Made by a program: the position numbers and the translations under genes. From Pseudomonadota bacterium (lineage in GTDB: Bacteria > Pseudomonadota > Alphaproteobacteria > UBA2136 > UBA6156): a DNA stretch of 5,792 bases. The notes below the pieces were generated by a model. The model made no database searches, was not told the origin of the DNA, and saw only the letters and a program-made list of their open reading frames with translations. Below are positions 5,497 through 5,792 of the stretch, one piece after another. Each line of letters starts with the position of its first letter. Position 1 is the first letter of the stretch. The DNA lies in assembly GCA_009927255.1 (NCBI GenBank), contig RFNJ01000159.1, forward strand, positions 1-5,792. Reading direction: 5' to 3'.

Positions 5497-5792
5497 ATGG
5501 CCGGCCACAGTCAGTTCAAAAACATCATGCACCGCAAAGCGGCGCAGGATAAGAAAAAAGCCAAAGTCTACACCAAACTCATCCGCGATATCATGACCGC
5601 CGCGAAGCAAGGCGGCGACCCTGCCGCCAACCCCGCCCTGCGCAGCGCCTTGGAAAAAGCCCGTAAGGAGAATATGACGAAAGACGTGCTGGAACGCGCC
5701 ATCAAACGCGGCACCGGCGAAATCAAAGGCGCCGATTATGTCGAGCGCACCTACGAAGGCTACGGCCCCGGCGGCGTCGCCATCATCATCCG
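5497..5792 (+). CDS. yebC: YebC/PmpR family protein (3' end outside window)
   Basis: The first 98 codons of a gene whose products are normally about 240-250 residues; the window edge cuts it. The opening MAGHSQFKNIMHRK, then KLIRDIMTAAKQGGDPAANP (27-46), NMTKDVLERAIKRGTGE (59-75) and YEGYGPGGVAIII (85-97) are all YebC-family signatures, covering the N-terminal helical domain and the start of the second domain. Members have been described as DNA-binding regulators (PmpR) and, more recently, as translation factors relieving ribosome stalling at proline-rich stretches; which applies here cannot be told. The ATG at 5497 is fixed by the invariant MAGHS start. It has no Shine-Dalgarno and a direct-repeat array lies immediately upstream, 79 bp after the NUDIX gene, so it may be co-transcribed or have its own promoter. 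In alphaproteobacteria ruvC often follows. Confidence 0.96.
   Translation, partial: MAGHSQFKNIMHRKAAQDKKKAKVYTKLIRDIMTAAKQGGDPAANPALRSALEKARKENMTKDVLERAIKRGTGEIKGADYVERTYEGYGPGGVAIII

Noticed and set aside
5121..5498. Minus-strand open frame running through the repeat array and the NUDIX gene
   Set aside because: Its Tyr/Val/Gly-rich start is only the translation of the direct repeats, and the rest is antisense to a complete NUDIX gene.

Overview
The window reads as a piece of an alphaproteobacterial chromosome. The best clues are the YebC N-terminus (MAGHSQFKNIMHRK, the form I associate with Alphaproteobacteria) and the order ymdB-like phosphoesterase, then yebC, which in many alphaproteobacteria continues into ruvC-ruvA-ruvB. 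The organism is Gram-negative, since it carries an Mla-type phospholipid transporter. I cannot name a genus. I see no mobile elements, CRISPR arrays, tRNA or rRNA genes.

Left part (minus strand, 3841 down to 163): a compact set mlaE - mlaF - mlaD - cvpA. mlaE and mlaF are end-to-end, with 62 bp between mlaF and mlaD and 33 bp between mlaD and cvpA, so they probably form one transcript. MlaE (permease), MlaF (ATPase) and MlaD (MCE lipid-binding subunit) would form an inner-membrane ABC complex moving phospholipids between the inner and outer membranes. No mlaB (STAS) or mlaC (periplasmic shuttle) is present. The MlaD is a long version: a single MCE domain, a helical repeat region and a C-terminal beta-rich domain of about 170 residues. 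CvpA is a small polytopic membrane protein. A weak possible terminator lies just beyond it, and the first 100 bases hold nothing I can identify.

Middle (3842-4061): a divergent intergenic region of about 220 bp with a perfect 6-1-6 palindrome and weak promoter-like boxes close to both start codons.

Right part (plus strand, 4062 to the end): a YmdB/TIGR00282-type metallophosphoesterase, a NUDIX hydrolase six bases later, and, after a 79-bp gap carrying a small direct-repeat array, the first 98 codons of yebC (cut by the window edge). Function is least certain for the phosphoesterase and the NUDIX protein, whose families are clear but whose substrates are not.

The plus strand is richer in C than G across genes of both orientations, so the skew follows the chromosome strand rather than gene direction. 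Plus-strand genes also lack clear Shine-Dalgarno sequences. The observations most worth following are the C-terminal domain of MlaD, the linkage of cvpA to mla genes, the repeat array abutting the yebC start, and the Asn-to-Asp change at a metal-ligand position of the phosphoesterase.
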